A stretch of 64,000 nucleotides of DNA from Plantago major (GCA_026545765.1 CM048841.1:3262712-3326711); one strand, 5' to 3'; shown: positions 48,173-61,387, counted from the first letter of the stretch. Notes: a model not told the origin generated them from the sequence alone. Numbers and translations: made by a program.

Positions 48173-49850
48173 TTACGAGGATGGCTGGTTCAGGAAGAGA
48201 TGTTGCACGTAAGGGAATGGGGTGCTATCATCCGAACAATCATACGAAGGAGCATGAGACTTAGTTTGAGAAGCAAAAGGAAAATTAGTTTCATCAAACA
48301 CAACATGACGAGAAATAATAACTTTGTGAGTGGATAAGTCATAGCATTTATAACCCCGATGATTAGTAGGATAACCCAAAAACACATACGGTGAAGAACG
48401 AGCTTGTAATTTGTGTATGGTAGTGGATGGGAAAAGAGGATAGCATAAACACCCAAAAACCCGAAGATGAGAATATGTTGGTTTGCGATGGTATAACATT
48501 TGTACCGGAGACATATTGGCTAGGAGTTTGCTTGGTAGGATATTTAGGAGATATGTGGCCATTTGCAACACATGATGCCAAAAATATGAGGGCAAGGATG
48601 CATGTGTGAGTAGAGTGCGAATGACATTGTTGATGGAACGAATTTTGCGCTCAGCTTTTCCATTATGTGATGATGTGTAAGGACAGGATAAACGGAAAGT
48701 CATGCCATGTGTTTCACAAAAATCCCTAAAACGACCATTGTCATATTCTGTCCCATTATCACATTGAAACGTTTTAATGGGTGAATTGAACTGGGTAAGG
48801 ATGTGGGATTGGAGGATAACAAATTTGTCATACACGTCAGATTTCTTAGCAAGAGGAAACGTCCATAAATAATTAGTGAAATCATCTAAGAATAGCACAT
48901 AATACCGATGACCGGCAGAACTCAACACAGGAGATGTCCACAAATCACTATGAATAATATGAAAAGGAATTAAGGTCTTAGATAAAGATGTCTCAAACGG
49001 TAACTTAATGTGTTTACCAAGAATGCAAGAGCGACAAGTGCTCGAAAGAGAAGACTTAGTACAATCTATGTCATTCGCAAGTCTAAGATATGACATAAGA
49101 GGCTGTCCAGGATGTCCCAATCTATCATGCCAAAAAGAGGAAGACAAGGTTGCAAAGGCCAACGGTGAGGTAGAAGGATGTGTGATGGTGGTGAATGGAT
49201 AAAGATCTCCCAGGCTATCACATCTCATGATTGCTATCCCCGTCTGTAAATCCTTAACAGAAAACCCAAAGGGATCAAATTCCACGGATACAGAATTATC
49301 AGAAGTAAATTTACGCATAGAAATAAGATTTTTAACGAGCTTAGGTGCATGCAATACATTCTGTAAGGATAAGGGAGGTTTTGTCTTTGTCAAGTTCACA
49401 TTACCACTACCCCGAATTGGAATTGACTGGCCATTGCCTACAATTATATTTGATTGAGTGCTCGTATTAGAATAAGACGAGAGAGTACCTGGAGAAGAAG
49501 TCATATGCGATGTTGCACCCGTGTCCATGTACCAGTTAGGATCCGGTGGAGTTAACGACATAGTGTGCATGGCTGCGTCAATATTGGTAGGAGCCGCAGT
49601 AGCCATGTAGGCGGATGATGCGGGTCTGGGCTGCCGGACAGGAGCCGCAGCCGGAGGAGATGGCCACGGTGCCGAAGGATATGGGCAGGGCGGTGGGTAC
49701 ATATATCCGGGTGGATGGGCCTGCGGGACCCACTGCCATTGGCCATATGGGCCAGGAGGATAGGCAGCCGGTGCACCAGAATATGGAGTATGTGCGGATT
49801 GCACGGTGCAAGGCCGGTTAGCCGCCGGTGCCGCGCTTGTTTTGTCCGGT
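48173..49850 (-). pseudogene. Copia-3 protease and integrase
   Basis: An open frame of about 580 codons. A Pro/Tyr-rich spacer leads to the protease site WYMDTGATSHMTSS. Next come the pre-integrase motif FWHDRLGHPG and CRSCILGKH, then the integrase core with IIHSDLWTSP, FQCDNGTEYDN and SSHNGKAERKIRS. The C-terminal GYKCYDLSTHKVIISRHV is the usual Copia end. The frame ends at 48173, before the linker to RT in another frame. No CCHC zinc knuckle is seen upstream. Confidence 0.9.
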
Positions 49851-50666
49851 GCCACGTCGTGTCTTCTTTCCTGTATTGGTGGGGTTACGTGCACGTGGAG
49901 GATTGGTAAACTCCGGTTGCACAATATCCACAGAATTAACCATAGCCGAGCCAGATGTATGTGCGTTCATAGACGCAAGTTCGCTTTCTTCAAGACAAAG
50001 TGAAGATCTCGCTTCGGAGAACAACGGTAATGGTTTGGCATGGCGAATTTGAGTTCCAACTCCTTTGTATGCTTCCGAGAGGCCGGAGACAAGCTGGAGA
50101 ACAAGACGACTAGCAGAAACTTCAGCACCAACGTTTTTTAATTGATCGGCCAGATTTTTGAGGCGTTGACAATAAGCCGCCGCTGTAGAAAAATCTTCCA
50201 TACGTGTGCTTGTAAATTCTTGCTCCAGAAACACCGCACGAGACGTTTGGTGATCCTGAAAGATGTCGCGAAGTCGATCCCATGCTTCGCGTGTTGTGGC
50301 ATCCGGTTCAATAATAGTGTTCAACAGATCGTTAGAGATTGTCGAATAAATCCACTGGAGAACCATAGCATCTAGCGTAAGCCATAAATCTTTGTCTTCA
50401 GCAGTAGTAGGAGGAGGTGGTGGGTCCTGACCTTTAGGTGGGTCAAGAATATGATGAAGAACCTTGTGGGAGCGAGCATGGATTTTAAACAGCTCAGCCC
50501 ATGTCCCGTATTGGGAATTTTCCAACTCAAGAACGATGGAAACATGGTTCCGGATGTTGGTGACAGCAAGGGCCGGATGAAAACCAGAACGAGAATGCGT
50601 TGGAGAGGACGAAGCCTGCTGCGCATTCGAAGATTGTGGCGAATCCGGGGATGATTGGCCTGCCAT
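49818..50666 (-). pseudogene. Copia-3 gag
   Basis: 282 codons from the ATG at 50666. A Ser/Gln-rich N-terminus precedes the gag core with [43 protein letters not shown] and [18 protein letters not shown]. The basic C-terminus ([13 protein letters not shown]) replaces a zinc knuckle. The frame overlaps the next one by about 100 bp; in intact relatives gag and pol are usually one frame, so a frameshift is inferred near 49820-49850. Confidence 0.88.
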
Positions 50667-50943
50667 GGTGGTGCAGCTACGAGCAAGATCACATCAAGAT
50701 CAAAGGTTGATCAATTGATGGAGATGCGAGCGTGCAAAAGGGGCTTGACGATCGACTATGCGTGAGGCAAAAGTCGATGGTGGCGCGTCGATCTTGCGTG
50801 AGGCAGATCAACGGAGAAGGAAGGCTGGGGGTCGGCAGAGCAGAAAGCAGCTGTCGGATGGTGGAGATCGATATAGCAAGGTTGCTATGGTCGATGTCGA
50901 TCAGAGAGTTAGGCAGCGGAAGAGCAGAATTCTCGTGATACCA

Positions 50944-51111
50944 TATAAGAAATATATTCCCGTAGAATTTTCCATTCAATACAACCAAGTATTTATAGTT
51001 TACAATACACCATGTAATGCTACTTCTAATCTAATTAGGACTATGCTAATTCTATTGAGATTCTACCTTCTAGATTCCTAAATACGTTATACTACTATTT
51101 ACAATCTATCA
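50944..51111 (-). repeat. Copia-3 5' LTR
   Basis: 168 bp, two substitutions from the partner LTR; it abuts the PBS. Confidence 0.92.
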
Positions 51112-51116
51112 GGAAG

Positions 51117-51465
51117 TATTACGTCAGTTTCTACAACCAAAGTTAAGTTAGCTAACTGCCATCATCTTGTTTGTTCATCTGATAAATGCTGCATATTTGC
51201 TACTTGTTTTCACTGCCCAAATGACGCTTCACACCGCAGCTTGATTTTTCCGGAATGCTGTTTCAGAAGTCAGAACAAAAACTGTTAATTTAAAAAGAAA
51301 TAAAATGAACAACATACTCTTAGCAAGCAAATATCAGTATGATTTACAGTGAAATCAAGAACAAGATTCTGAAATTGCTCTTCTTATTTATTGCAACATG
51401 TACCACTTGTAACATTAAAACCGCAAAGGCCTCAACTACAAAACACTTTTTTCTTAATTTCCATT
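51117..51465. other. 3' flank of the DOG1-like gene
   Basis: No coding region is recognised. It is the downstream side of the minus-strand gene that follows and probably includes its 3' UTR. Confidence 0.4.
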
Positions 51466-52230
51466 TCACGGTACGTTCCTTCCATCTTCACGATCCCTCT
51501 TCCTACCCCAGGCATGGATGCAAAGATGAAGTTTTTTCGATGCAGCTAGAAAATCCACGCCTTGTAACGGGGTTAATATACCTATCAGCTCCTTCATCGC
51601 ACTTAACCTCAGACCATCTGATTCATCCAGCAATTTCTTCATAGACACGTAAAGAGCATCCAGTGCCTCTTCAGCTTCTGGACTCGTCTCCTCGTGACTC
51701 CGCAGCTCTTTGGCAATTATGGCAATTGGTCGATCAGCCATCTGCTCTTGCAGACTTGCCAACTTCTTGGATATCTCGTCCTCTTGGTGAATTATCTTGA
51801 GCTGCAAATCGTTAAGTGAACTCATTTGACTCGCTGAGAGGTCACGGGGACCCAAGCAGGGCCTACCCTGAAGATACTCATCAAGGTGAGACACAAGATT
51901 GTCTCCACAGAGAGTGTAAACAAGCCGGATAAATATAGATGGCCTGCAGCCCCCAGCCCATAGCATGGAACCTTCTAGAGATGTGCACCAGGTAGGCGAG
52001 AAGTAGGGGCAGATATCTGCTCGAGCCAGGTTGGATCGCTTGGTGATGTAATCTTGAAAGTGCCTAATTCCCTTCTGTATAAGGTCATTTAGCTCGGTGG
52101 TGGTCGCATGATCATGCTCATTTGAATGACTGAGGTTAAGTGCTTGGAGAAGTTCTGAGAGGTCTTCCTCTTGGAGATTCATCCACTCACGGAAACAGGT
52201 TTCAAGAGAACCTTGACAATGATCTTCCAT
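51466..52230 (-). CDS. DOG1-domain protein (DOG1-like)
   Basis: An intact single-exon gene of 254 residues. The DOG1 (TGA-type) domain covers most of it. Conserved blocks are [20 protein letters not shown] near the N-terminus, [15 protein letters not shown], the SFYAPTW-like [57 protein letters not shown] and the C-terminal [18 protein letters not shown]. In Arabidopsis DOG1 controls seed dormancy and interacts with PP2C phosphatases; DOG1-like paralogs are mostly uncharacterised, so a dormancy role is not claimed. There is no bZIP region, which separates it from TGA factors. A TATATATAC box lies about 50 bp upstream of the ATG (near 52279-52289). Confidence 0.93.
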   Translation of the reverse strand: MEDHCQGSLETCFREWMNLQEEDLSELLQALNLSHSNEHDHATTTELNDLIQKGIRHFQDYITKRSNLARADICPYFSPTWCTSLEGSMLWAGGCRPSIFIRLVYTLCGDNLVSHLDEYLQGRPCLGPRDLSASQMSSLNDLQLKIIHQEDEISKKLASLQEQMADRPIAIIAKELRSHEETSPEAEEALDALYVSMKKLLDESDGLRLSAMKELIGILTPLQGVDFLAASKKLHLCIHAWGRKRDREDGRNVP

Positions 52231-54298
52231 TGAGAATCAAATCTCTCATTTCAAGTACTGTGCCAAGAGCTATCTTAGTATGTATATATATGAACATGTG
52301 AAAAATATCTGGCAACTCTCAACAAGATATTTTGAACATATCTGGCAGTCATGCATCATCATTCTGGCACAAAGAGGATCGATAAGCTCAGCAATCAAAC
52401 AACTACGTAACCTACAAAATGGAAAGTTCAAGAGACTCGCATGGATGCAGGTTGTCGACTAGAGTACTGCTATGGTAAATTCTTTTTAAGCACCTAAAAT
52501 AAGAAATGAGACGGCGCCAATTTAGGCACGCACACAATAGTGGCAATGTCAAATTTAGGAGCACCTTAATAACACCTCATTTAATTGAAGTACTCCGTTT
52601 CACTTCCTGGTCAATTAGCTGACGTGGCAGCCGAAGCTTGATTTTTCCCTCCAATTTGAGCTTTGACTTGACTCATATATTTGAAAAAATTAGATGAAGA
52701 GGCCACGTTTCATTTCCTAATTAATTCTGGATTTATCTTTAAAAAAATGATTGTTAAAATCCGAAAATGTATTTTAAGAATACAAAACATTAAAAAACAC
52801 TTAAAAAATGGTATTTTGTGTGCAAAATACATGTTTTTTCGTTTATAATTCAATCTAAAAATATTTAGCAATGCCATCATTGATGACATGTATGTGAAGA
52901 TATGCAAGTGAAGAAATTGATGTCACATTAATAGCAGAAAACTCTATGCAAGTCAAGATTTACATTCTTTGAGCTGCAGAACTCATTAGCATATTGCAGT
53001 ACTCCTAGGCGGCTCTATCATTATAACTACCATTATCCGATTGAAACACGTTAAAAGAGGTAGAACTGAGTAACACCAAAGTCCGAACCCAGTAAAACTA
53101 TACCCCGGTTTTACAGGTTCTACTCTAACAGGTAAAACCCGGGATGCAGATGGTCTAAGGCCCGATAATCCCATGCTTCCGTTTACTACAAGACAACAAC
53201 AAATTAACAGCTGCAATCAAAATATCAACAAGCAAACAGAAACAGACAGAACTGAAATGTTCTGTACCGTACGACAAAATGTGCAAGGCACAAGTTTTAG
53301 AGTTCAATAGGGACTCTACTAAAACCGTGGAAGGCCATGTGAAAGACATCACCTGCATTCGATAAACCCATGGATGAGATGCGCTTCATTCTTACAACTT
53401 CTAAACACTGGTTTTGGCTACAGACAAAGCACGGGTTATCGAGTAAAAGATTTTTCAAGCACCAAGACAAAGTTTTGTGTTATGAGAAGCCTGGCATTTT
53501 GACAGACAGGTGGTGAGCGTGAAAATGGATACGCTTCATCAAAAGTAGCGGCAAATCTTAATTCATATATTTACCTCGAAACAAAATCAAGTTTTGTCTG
53601 TGAGTGAGAGCTTGTTGGATTAATCGGAGCTCCATTAATGGAAATCCAACAAATTGTTTCATGGATTTCTGTAATCTTGTCTACAAGCTTAATTAGCAGA
53701 TGTAGCAAGTAGCAACTAGCAAACTACTTTACCATATGGCTAATTGCAGTAATTAATTCTAAAAGTTAATTTGTAAACAATTTAAAAAATATAAACTATT
53801 CCAAAAAAATTATAAAAACACCATTTCTCCAAAATTTAAACCCCAAACTTCTCATTCATCTCCAAAACTCTCTAGTCTCCACCACCACCTCTTCAACCTT
53901 TATCGATTATCATCGTGGTCAATTTGTAACTCATTACCATAATAATAATAATTTGAATATGATACGACTTGGTGCAACCCATTATGCAACTATGCAATGT
54001 CTAGTTGCATTAATAAAGAATGCAGGGTTGAGATTAATTCTAAAAGCAATCCGATGATTTAGACCCTAGTACAAACATTAATACAATGTGAGTATCCTAC
54101 AGTTAGTCATGCCCAAGTATTAATAAAGTACGTGAGGACTGTTATTAAATATAAGTATAATGTTTCAAATAATATTTGTAATAATTTATGTGTGAACATG
54201 ATGGAACGTTGCATTTTACCGATCCATCACGAATTATTAAAAGTGGCTAGAGTCCGCCAAGCAAACTCGATCAGTCCAGTGGAATATCTTCTTTTTAA
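52231..54298. other. intergenic region
   Basis: Apart from the DOG1-like promoter at 52231-52300, no gene, RNA or defined transposon was recognised. Confidence 0.45.
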
Positions 54299-54300
54299 TA

Positions 54301-54536
54301 CTCCATGCGCCACAGTTTCATTTATCCGTATTCTGTTTTGGTCCGTACCAAATTCAATTACCCATTTCTTTAATGAAAAATCTTTCTCATGCTTTATTCA
54401 CTAGCTCTCTCATACTTTATTCACTATTTCTCCTACTTTATTCAATCTCTTTCCTACTTTATTACCATCTCTCCTACTTTATTCACTTTTTTCTTAAAAC
54501 TTGTGTCCGGCTCCGCGGGTAATTGAAACGAGGGAG
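54301..54536. mobile_element. Stowaway-like MITE, second family
   Basis: 236 bp flanked by TA, with ends CTCCATGCGCCACAGTTTC and (complement) CTCCCTCGTTTCAATTACC. The interior repeats CTACTTTATTCACT. Confidence 0.7.
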
Positions 54537-54538
54537 TA

Positions 54539-55398
54539 TTATTTACATTATTTATGAATTAGTATCCTAGTATATTCTTTTGGGCCAGAGATCTAGAGAG
54601 ATTAGACAACTGCTAGATTTTCTCTAGATGATAAGGGAGGTAGATTTATTAGGATCTTTTATTTTATTCCTGCATATATTTTCCTTTATTTTATTTTCAT
54701 TAGAACTCTAGACTGCCTGGAATACATTGTCAGATAGCCAGTATAAATAGGACCTTAGGGCTTAACCCTAATTCACTATGATATTAATGATTATTGATAT
54801 TTCTATTGATACCGCTATGCGTGCACCAGTTAAGCTACCGTTTTAACTGTGAATATACCTTAAAAATAGGTGAATCTGTGCCAAGTAACCTTGGAGGCTC
54901 AAATCCGGGCAAACTACTCGATAATTTGCAACACGAATTATCGGTTATAACGTTGGTTCCAACATAACATTTTCTAGTTATAACTCAGTCCACAATCTCT
55001 TCGTAAGACGGTCCTCCATGACACTGACTCTTTAAATAATAGTAGTACTAACATTTCACTTTAACAAATTAATATCATTTTTTATTCATTCTTTATTATT
55101 TTTCATTCCTGACTTTATTAAATAATAAAGTAAACGAGATGTTGTTTCCATGATGGAGGACATATAAGGTCACATTGTAGTACATGGAAGAAAATTTGTA
55201 CTGTAGTAATATACAACCGCCATGACTCATAAATGCGGTTTAGTATGTATACAATGTTAATATTTCGATTTGTGTAACATCCATTGACTAGAACCCTAAC
55301 CGATGTCAAATGCACTTTGACAAAAACCTAGTAAAACCAAATCAATTATTAAAGGGTCAACCACAATTAAGAAATATAATTTGACAGTGTTGTTAACA
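54539..55398. other. intergenic, possible solo LTR
   Basis: 54560-54970 has LTR-like wording, including TATAAATAGGACC near 54753 and a GTTGGTTCCAACATAAC end, but no partner or target duplication was found. The rest shows nothing recognisable. Confidence 0.3.
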
Positions 55399-56787
55399 TT
55401 TTTTTTTTTTTTTTGAGGGGAAACATAGACTTGCATTCATAATTTCAAAGCAGAACAGTACAAAGCAGAATACCCAAAATCAAGGTAATTCCGACAAACC
55501 ATCCCTATCCTCAACTACTTGTTGCGTAATGTCGTGGGCCAGAGAATCAGCAGATCGAAAAATATGAAGAAAAGAAATAGAGTCAAACAAATTAAAACTA
55601 GATTTGATGTAATCAATAAAATGGCCTCCAGTTGATACGCAAGTAGCTGTGGAGTTAATAGCTTTGACAACTGATTGGCAATCACTCTCAATGATAATAT
55701 TCTTCCATCCAAAAGTCAGGGCCAATTCGATTCCGTGCTTGACATCCATTGTTTCAGCAATCTCTGGGCAGAGCAGGTTCTGCACTTCCATGCTAAGACT
55801 TCTCCATTCCGAGCCACAATCCCTAACCCTGCAGCTTGCACAGATTTCAGAATAGCGGCATCCACATTGATCTTGATGTATGGCTCTTCAGGTGATGACC
55901 AAGTTGAGGAAGATTCCAGTGGTCTGGGGCGCGCAAAGTGTTGTTGTGCAGCCTTGAATCGATTAAGAAATTCAGCAGCAAAGTTCACAAGTTCCTGTGG
56001 GTCTCCATGGTGATTTGAATGAATGATTTGGTTTCTGTGGTACCATATCCCCCAACAAAGGCAAGTGAAATAGTTAAATTGAGCCGTCTGTTTCACCATA
56101 CAAATCCAATTCCAAATATCAGTGTCAGAACCAGAAAAGATAGTGGCTGGTATGCCAGATATCGCCCATATCAAACGTGAAAAATGGCAATTACGGAAAA
56201 CATGTATAGCAGATTCTGAGGTTTATTTGCATAAAGGACATATTGGATCCACAGACAAATGGCGCTTAATGAGATTCTGCATAACAGGTAGTCCATTAGA
56301 CATCATTCTCCATAAGAAAACACGAACTTTATTAGGGACTCCGACTTTCCACACAAATCTCCAGTCTCTATTAAAAGGCACTGAACTAGAGGCTAAATTA
56401 TGATTCTTATTTCGCTTCAGGTCTCTAGCTAAGTAATACGCCGTCCGAACAGAATAGTGCCCGTTTTTGGTGAAGTACCAGGTACGGACATCCCTGGAAT
56501 TGGGGCAGTTAATGGGAATCTGCAGAATAAACTCGATATCTTCCTCCGAGAAAACCCAACGCAAACCCTCTACATCCCACCCCTTCCCGTTCGGCAGGAT
56601 AAAATTTGCAACAGAAATCTCCCCCAGTTGATACAAGTCTGGTGTGAATAGCCTGCGCACACTATCCGTACGGATCCAATTGTCTTTCCACACACTGACT
56701 GAAGTTCCATCTCCTATGCGCCAAAGGATGCCAGCGTTAACCATTTCAATGGAGCTATAAATACTCTTCAACGTAAACGAGGAATTA

Positions 56788-57080
56788 TGTAACGCCCCAA
56801 AGTTTCAAGTCAAGTCTAAAGAGTTTAAAGGGATCTCATACCAACAAGGTGCACCTTTCTTTTCGGGAATCCATCCATAAGAACTCCAGAGTTAAGCGTG
56901 CTTGCTCAGGAGCAATCTTAAGATGGGTGACCAACTGGGAAGTCTCCCGGTTCGCGCACGAGTGAGGACAAAGTATGCGGGAAAGGACATGTGTTGATAG
57001 TGACAAAGATATCACCCGGAGAGTCATGAGTAACTGCATGGCGGTCAAAGGTCCATTAGTGGTCTGGGTCATTACAAGTT
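56788..57080 (+). mobile_element. solo LTR of a Cassandra TRIM
   Basis: It starts TGTAACGCCCC and ends in CATTACA (57076) or four bases later. The 5-bp repeat AATTA flanks it at 56783-56787 and 57081-57085, and the LINE reading frame continues exactly across that duplication. The 5S rRNA-like core identifies Cassandra, the TRIM family that carries 5S sequence in its LTRs. No second LTR is present, so it is a solo LTR. Confidence 0.88.
56830..56957 (+). ncRNA. 5S rRNA-derived promoter region in Cassandra LTR
   Basis: The segment matches plant 5S rRNA in order: GATCTCATACCA, AGAACTCC.AGTTAAGCGTGCTTG (box A region) and GATGGGTGACC.ACTGGGAAGT (internal element and box C). The middle and the 3' end diverge, so it is a 5S-derived transposon part and not a working 5S rRNA gene. 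It could recruit Pol III. Confidence 0.88.
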
Positions 57081-57575
57081 AATTAGGATTTGGTAAAGCA
57101 TCAAGGATATCACAATCCGGAAAGTATTTAGCTTTTAGAATACGACTAAGTAAAGAATTCGGGTTTTGAATAATACGCCACACCTGTTTTCCCAACATAG
57201 CCATATTGAAAGAGCTCAAGTCCCGAAAACCCGTTCCACCATCTCTTTCACTCTCGCATAGTGTATGCCATTTAGTCCAATGGATCTTATCCTTCTTACC
57301 ATCACCCCACCAAAATTTAGCAATTATAGATTCTAACTCATGGAGAAGGTAATCCGGTATTTTAAAACAACCCATGACATAAGTAGGGATTGATTGAAGA
57401 ACGGATTTTATCATAACCTCTTTCCCCGCTTTAGAGAGATGCTTCTCTCCAAAACCTTGTGTTTTCGCCCAAATCCTCTCCCTAAGCCAACTGAAAACCT
57501 CTCGTTTTGAATTCCCCATTGTTATAGGTAGCCCGAGGTATTTTTGATGCTTACATGAAAATACAATTTGATTGT

Positions 57576-58339
57576 ATGTATAATATGAAGAATTACAAAA
57601 TTGGTTGTATTTATAACGTGAAAAATACAGTAAACGTGGATTACCTTTTTTCTGAACAAAATTGTCCAGCTAGTTACTTGCTTATTAGTTTCCCAAACAT
57701 AATCCTCCCTTAATCAATCATGGAAAATCAAGAAGGGGGCGAGTTGCAAGTTTAGAGAAATTTTAATGGGGTAAATTGCAAAACAAAAATGATACATTAG
57801 GTTTAATGAACTATTTATAAACTAACATTTACGTAACACACGTGTGTTAATAGTTTTTATATAAACCAATGAATCCGCAATTGAGAAAAGAGAAAACATT
57901 TAAAAGTAATAAATAAAATGGAGAAATTTATGTCAATGAGATTCGAACCTGGACCTTCTACTTAAACAATGATACATGTACGTACCACAGTCAAATTGAA
58001 TCAGTAAAATTAACGGATAAGATTTAAATTGAATTATAAATTTAGTGAAACTTTGTAAATTATTATACTAATTTAAAAAATACAGGTCTGCAAAAAATAA
58101 AAATAAAAAAATAAAACGGATTAATTGGTTTAAGGTCCTCATGTCCCAATCCTACTTTCTCTGTCTTAACTCCTCATCTAGAAGGAATTTTAGCTCTAAA
58201 ACGTAGCTGCTGGCGGAAATCATAGCATGCAGAGATCATTAATGCAAAATTGTCCTTTCCTCACTCAGTCACTCAGTAAATCTATAAATATGTAAATCAC
58301 AAGCGCTAAACCAAACCAAATTCAGTGAAATTTTGTGAA
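57576..58339. other. AT-rich intergenic region
   Basis: No feature recognised. Confidence 0.5.
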
Positions 58340-59540
58340 ATTAATTGTATTTTAGCCAGTATATATTTTAATGTTACTTTTTGTATGTTGATTGTATATA
58401 TAGTTTTTATTAAATTTCATATAACTTTATCTGCAAAAATTCGAAAAATATTTTCAACATATATTTGAATTCGCCATGACAATACGAATCCATAGACACC
58501 AATCTTCAATATGATTATTAATTAAATAAATTATTTTATTCATTAAAATTAAATATAAATTTAAATAATTGAATTTTAATTTTAAAAATAGAGTATTTAT
58601 TAAATTATTTCAATCCTACATGGAATTTTATGGAATTAGTTGCATTTTCAATGAGTATATTTTTCACTGTTTATTTTTTGTACGTTGGCTACATATATAA
58701 TTTTTATTAAATCTCATATAAATTTATCTACAAACCTCCGAAAAATATTTTGAACATATATTTAAATTCACCATGCCAAGATGAATCTATAGACACCAAT
58801 CTAGATTTTTATTATCATTATTATTATTATTATTATTAATTAAATAAATCATTTCATTCACTAAAATAAATTATTAATCTCATATAACTTTATCTAAAAA
58901 AATTCAAAAAATATTTTGAACATATATTTAAATTCGTCGTGACAAGACGAATCTATAGACACCAACCTTGAATACTATTATTAATTAAATAAATTATTTT
59001 ATTCATTAAAATAAAATATAAATGTATTAAATAAAATAAAATGACGAAATAATGGAATTTTAAAAATTAAAAGCGACTCATTAAAACACATTATAAATAA
59101 TTAAAGTAGCATCAAGCGTTCAAAAAGATACTCATTTTAAATAGTTTAGCATCAAACATTCTGGACAAACTAAAATATACGATTATTTTGATTAGCCACA
59201 TATATATCCATACGGCCATACCATTTCGGTTATTCTGGGCACTTTCGTATATTTTAATACTGTATTCTAAAGTTGATGGTTTACTTTGAAGCACACACAA
59301 TCCGCATTTGCATAAATGATACTTTGAGCGCTATCTAATTACTTGGACATTTTCTAATACAAAATTAATGTAAAAGAAAATTCATTTTAAATGGTAATGT
59401 TTAAAGTTTTGTTAACTCTCTAAGTTTCTTTTTATTTTTGAATTTAGGTTTCGATTTCTTTCTAAATATTTATGTATGAGAGATAATGAATAATCGTAGG
59501 AGATAGTGAATAAAATTTAAGAAACGAGATAGTGAATATT
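58340..59540 (-). repeat. dispersed repeat family, copy B (inverted)
   Basis: The reverse-complement counterpart of 3400-4330. It holds three internal direct copies of a block with ATAGACACCAA, near 58418-58560, 58710-58860 and 58870-59020. No coding capacity. Confidence 0.6.
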
Positions 59541-59944
59541 TATGCTTGACATAGTCCCTTCAACTCTTCTCAGAATGTTCTATGAACCGTGTAATAAATG
59601 TGCTCTTTTTTGCTTCCACAAGATAGAAGAAATACACGTGAGCTAATTGATGGTGTGTCGATCTTTACATGTCTATCAACATCATTCTACATGTGAAAAC
59701 TTTCAATTTTCTTTTTCTTTATGTATAAGATTCGATCAGTAGGATGAGGTATAAAGTTCTCTTCTCTACGGTCTTTGGCCGGAAGGACTGGTTCTATCCA
59801 ACCCGAATTCAACCCCGTTCGAAATAATGATGTTCAGGTCCGGTCTGAACTATACTCGGACCCGTTCCATACATTTGTTACAAGACCCGACCACAACACA
59901 TTTTATGATTAAGTTAGTAAATCTATGCGGGGGTCCTCCGATCT
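59541..59944. other. intergenic region
   Basis: No feature recognised. Confidence 0.45.
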
Positions 59945-60125
59945 TTTTCTAAGGGGTATGTTAAACGCAGAATAATTTTTACTAAATGCAGAACACTTTT
60001 TAACATATTGCAAAAAAGTCTTTATATATTAGAAATATTAAAAGTGGCCCAATATTTTATTTTTTGTCACAAAACCCTTCAACCTCAAATCTTTAAAGTA
60101 TATACTTGTTAAATCATAAAATATA

Positions 60126-60772
60126 AAAAAAAAAAAAAAGTCAGTTTGACCTGTTTTTTTTTAACTTTTTTAATTTTTTTCAAATAAAATGTAGTCAATT
60201 TTAATATATTAATGAAATGAAATAATTATTATAACTATGAAAATTAATATTCGATTAATTTATAGGTGAAAAAAAGGAAAAAGCTGAACAATCATGAATA
60301 AAAAACATGTTGAACAAGAATTTTTCGAATTATATGAACAATCATGAATATGAAGATGTATATATCGTTTTAGTTTTATTCTTATAATTGTTAATAATAC
60401 TCAATTATTACAAAATTAGCTAAAATTTGATTGGAATATATAAAAAAAATTTAAAAATTGAAAAACAGTAAATTTAGACTTTTTGGTGGCGACCTCATTT
60501 GCCGAATATAGATCTGGTGCCAGATCGCTCTGGCAATTAGAGCCAGAGCGAATCAAGAATCTAAGGCGCTAAACTTACCGGCACTGGCCGCCCAACCCGA
60601 AAAATTAAAAAAAAACAGTCAGTTTGACTTTTTTTTGAGTTTTTTTTTAACTTTTTTAATTTTTTTCAAATAAAATGTAGTCAATTTTAATATATTAATG
60701 AAATGAAATAATTATTATAACTATGAAAATTAATATTCGATTAATTTATAGGTGGAAAAAAAGGAAAAAGCT
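60126..60772. repeat. 165-bp direct duplication
   Basis: 60126-60285 and 60606-60772 are nearly identical, from the poly-A/CAGTTTGAC start through GTAGTCAATTTTAATATATT to GGAAAAAGCT. Confidence 0.9.
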
Positions 60773-61387
60773 TAAAATCCGACCAATACTTATATGCGAT
60801 GTTTTTTTTAAACGTTTTTTTGGTTCTTAAGAGTATATGAATTTCAACATTTGCGATTGAAGGGTTTTAAGATAAATAAAAAATAATTGAACCATTATTA
60901 ATATTTTCAATAAATAAAGGGTATGTTGCAATTTGTAGAAAAACAAAACGGATTTTTTACCCATAAGTCACTAATGGGCTTCTTTTTTACTTTTAGACAC
61001 CAATAGATATTATACTTACTAATGAGTCACATTCCTTACCCAGAAGACACCAAAAGTGACTGCTTTGTAACTTAAATCGTGTGTATTCATTTTAGGTCAC
61101 CCTTCTCATTAATTTAATTAAACAATATTGTGTTGTCCTGAATTCACAATCATATTGTGATTATTTTGTATTCCTTCTTATGAGCTTTAATTAAATTTTT
61201 ATAGACCTTCATAGCAAACTTTGTCCGGGAAAAAAAATTATCTCATCACTTTGATCTGGCTAGCGGAGTAGTGAGATGTTTTGAACCAAAATTCTCATGT
61301 TGCTTAAATTTTATTTCTTATTAGTTTAATTATTTTTTTTATTTATACCTCTGGGAATAGTTTACCCTGGGCATGGAGTTTGCTCCG

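Larger units (their letters stand above)
46206..51111 (-). mobile_element. Copia-3: short-LTR Ty1/Copia element
   Basis: A complete minus-strand element with the target duplication GGAAG at 46201-46205 and 51112-51116, a tRNA-Met type PBS at 50931-50943 and a PPT (GCGAGGGAG complement) at 46374-46382. The LTRs are 168 bp and differ at two positions, so the insertion is recent. The gag-pol order is Copia. Gag wording and very short LTRs suggest the Ale/Retrofit group, tentatively. Gag-pol is broken by frameshifts and an in-frame stop. Confidence 0.95.
55399..57573 (-). mobile_element. 5'-truncated plant LINE with nested Cassandra LTR
   Basis: A minus-strand non-LTR element. Its poly-A tail is the T run at 55399-55414. 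It starts abruptly within the RT C-terminal region near 57573, as expected for incomplete reverse transcription. It encodes the end of RT, a zf-RVT domain and an RNase H-like domain. A solo Cassandra LTR splits it at 56788-57080. Confidence 0.88.
55480..57573 (-). pseudogene. LINE RT C-terminus, zf-RVT and RNase H
   Basis: 57079-57573 encodes KYLGLPI, SKAGKEVMIKSVLQSIPTYVMG, FWWGDGKKDKIHWTKW and GTGFRDLSSFNMAMLGKQ, the hallmark region after the LINE RT palm. After the Cassandra insertion the frame resumes with ILWRIGDGTSVSVWKDNWI and the zf-RVT motif WRFVWKVGVPNKVRVFLWR ending CPLC. A TAA near 56223 interrupts in frame. The RNase H-like domain starts YIKINVDAAI. It changes frame near 55790 and continues HGIELALTFGWKNIIIESD and RSADSLAHDI to the stop at 55480. 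No endonuclease or YADD catalytic box is present. Confidence 0.87.

Noticed and set aside
48119..50938. Numerous plus-strand frames of 60-107 codons
   Set aside because: Shadows of the Copia-3 gag-pol on the opposite strand.
56830..56957. Functional 5S rRNA gene
   Set aside because: The middle and 3' end diverge from plant 5S rRNA, and it is bounded by Cassandra LTR ends and a target duplication.
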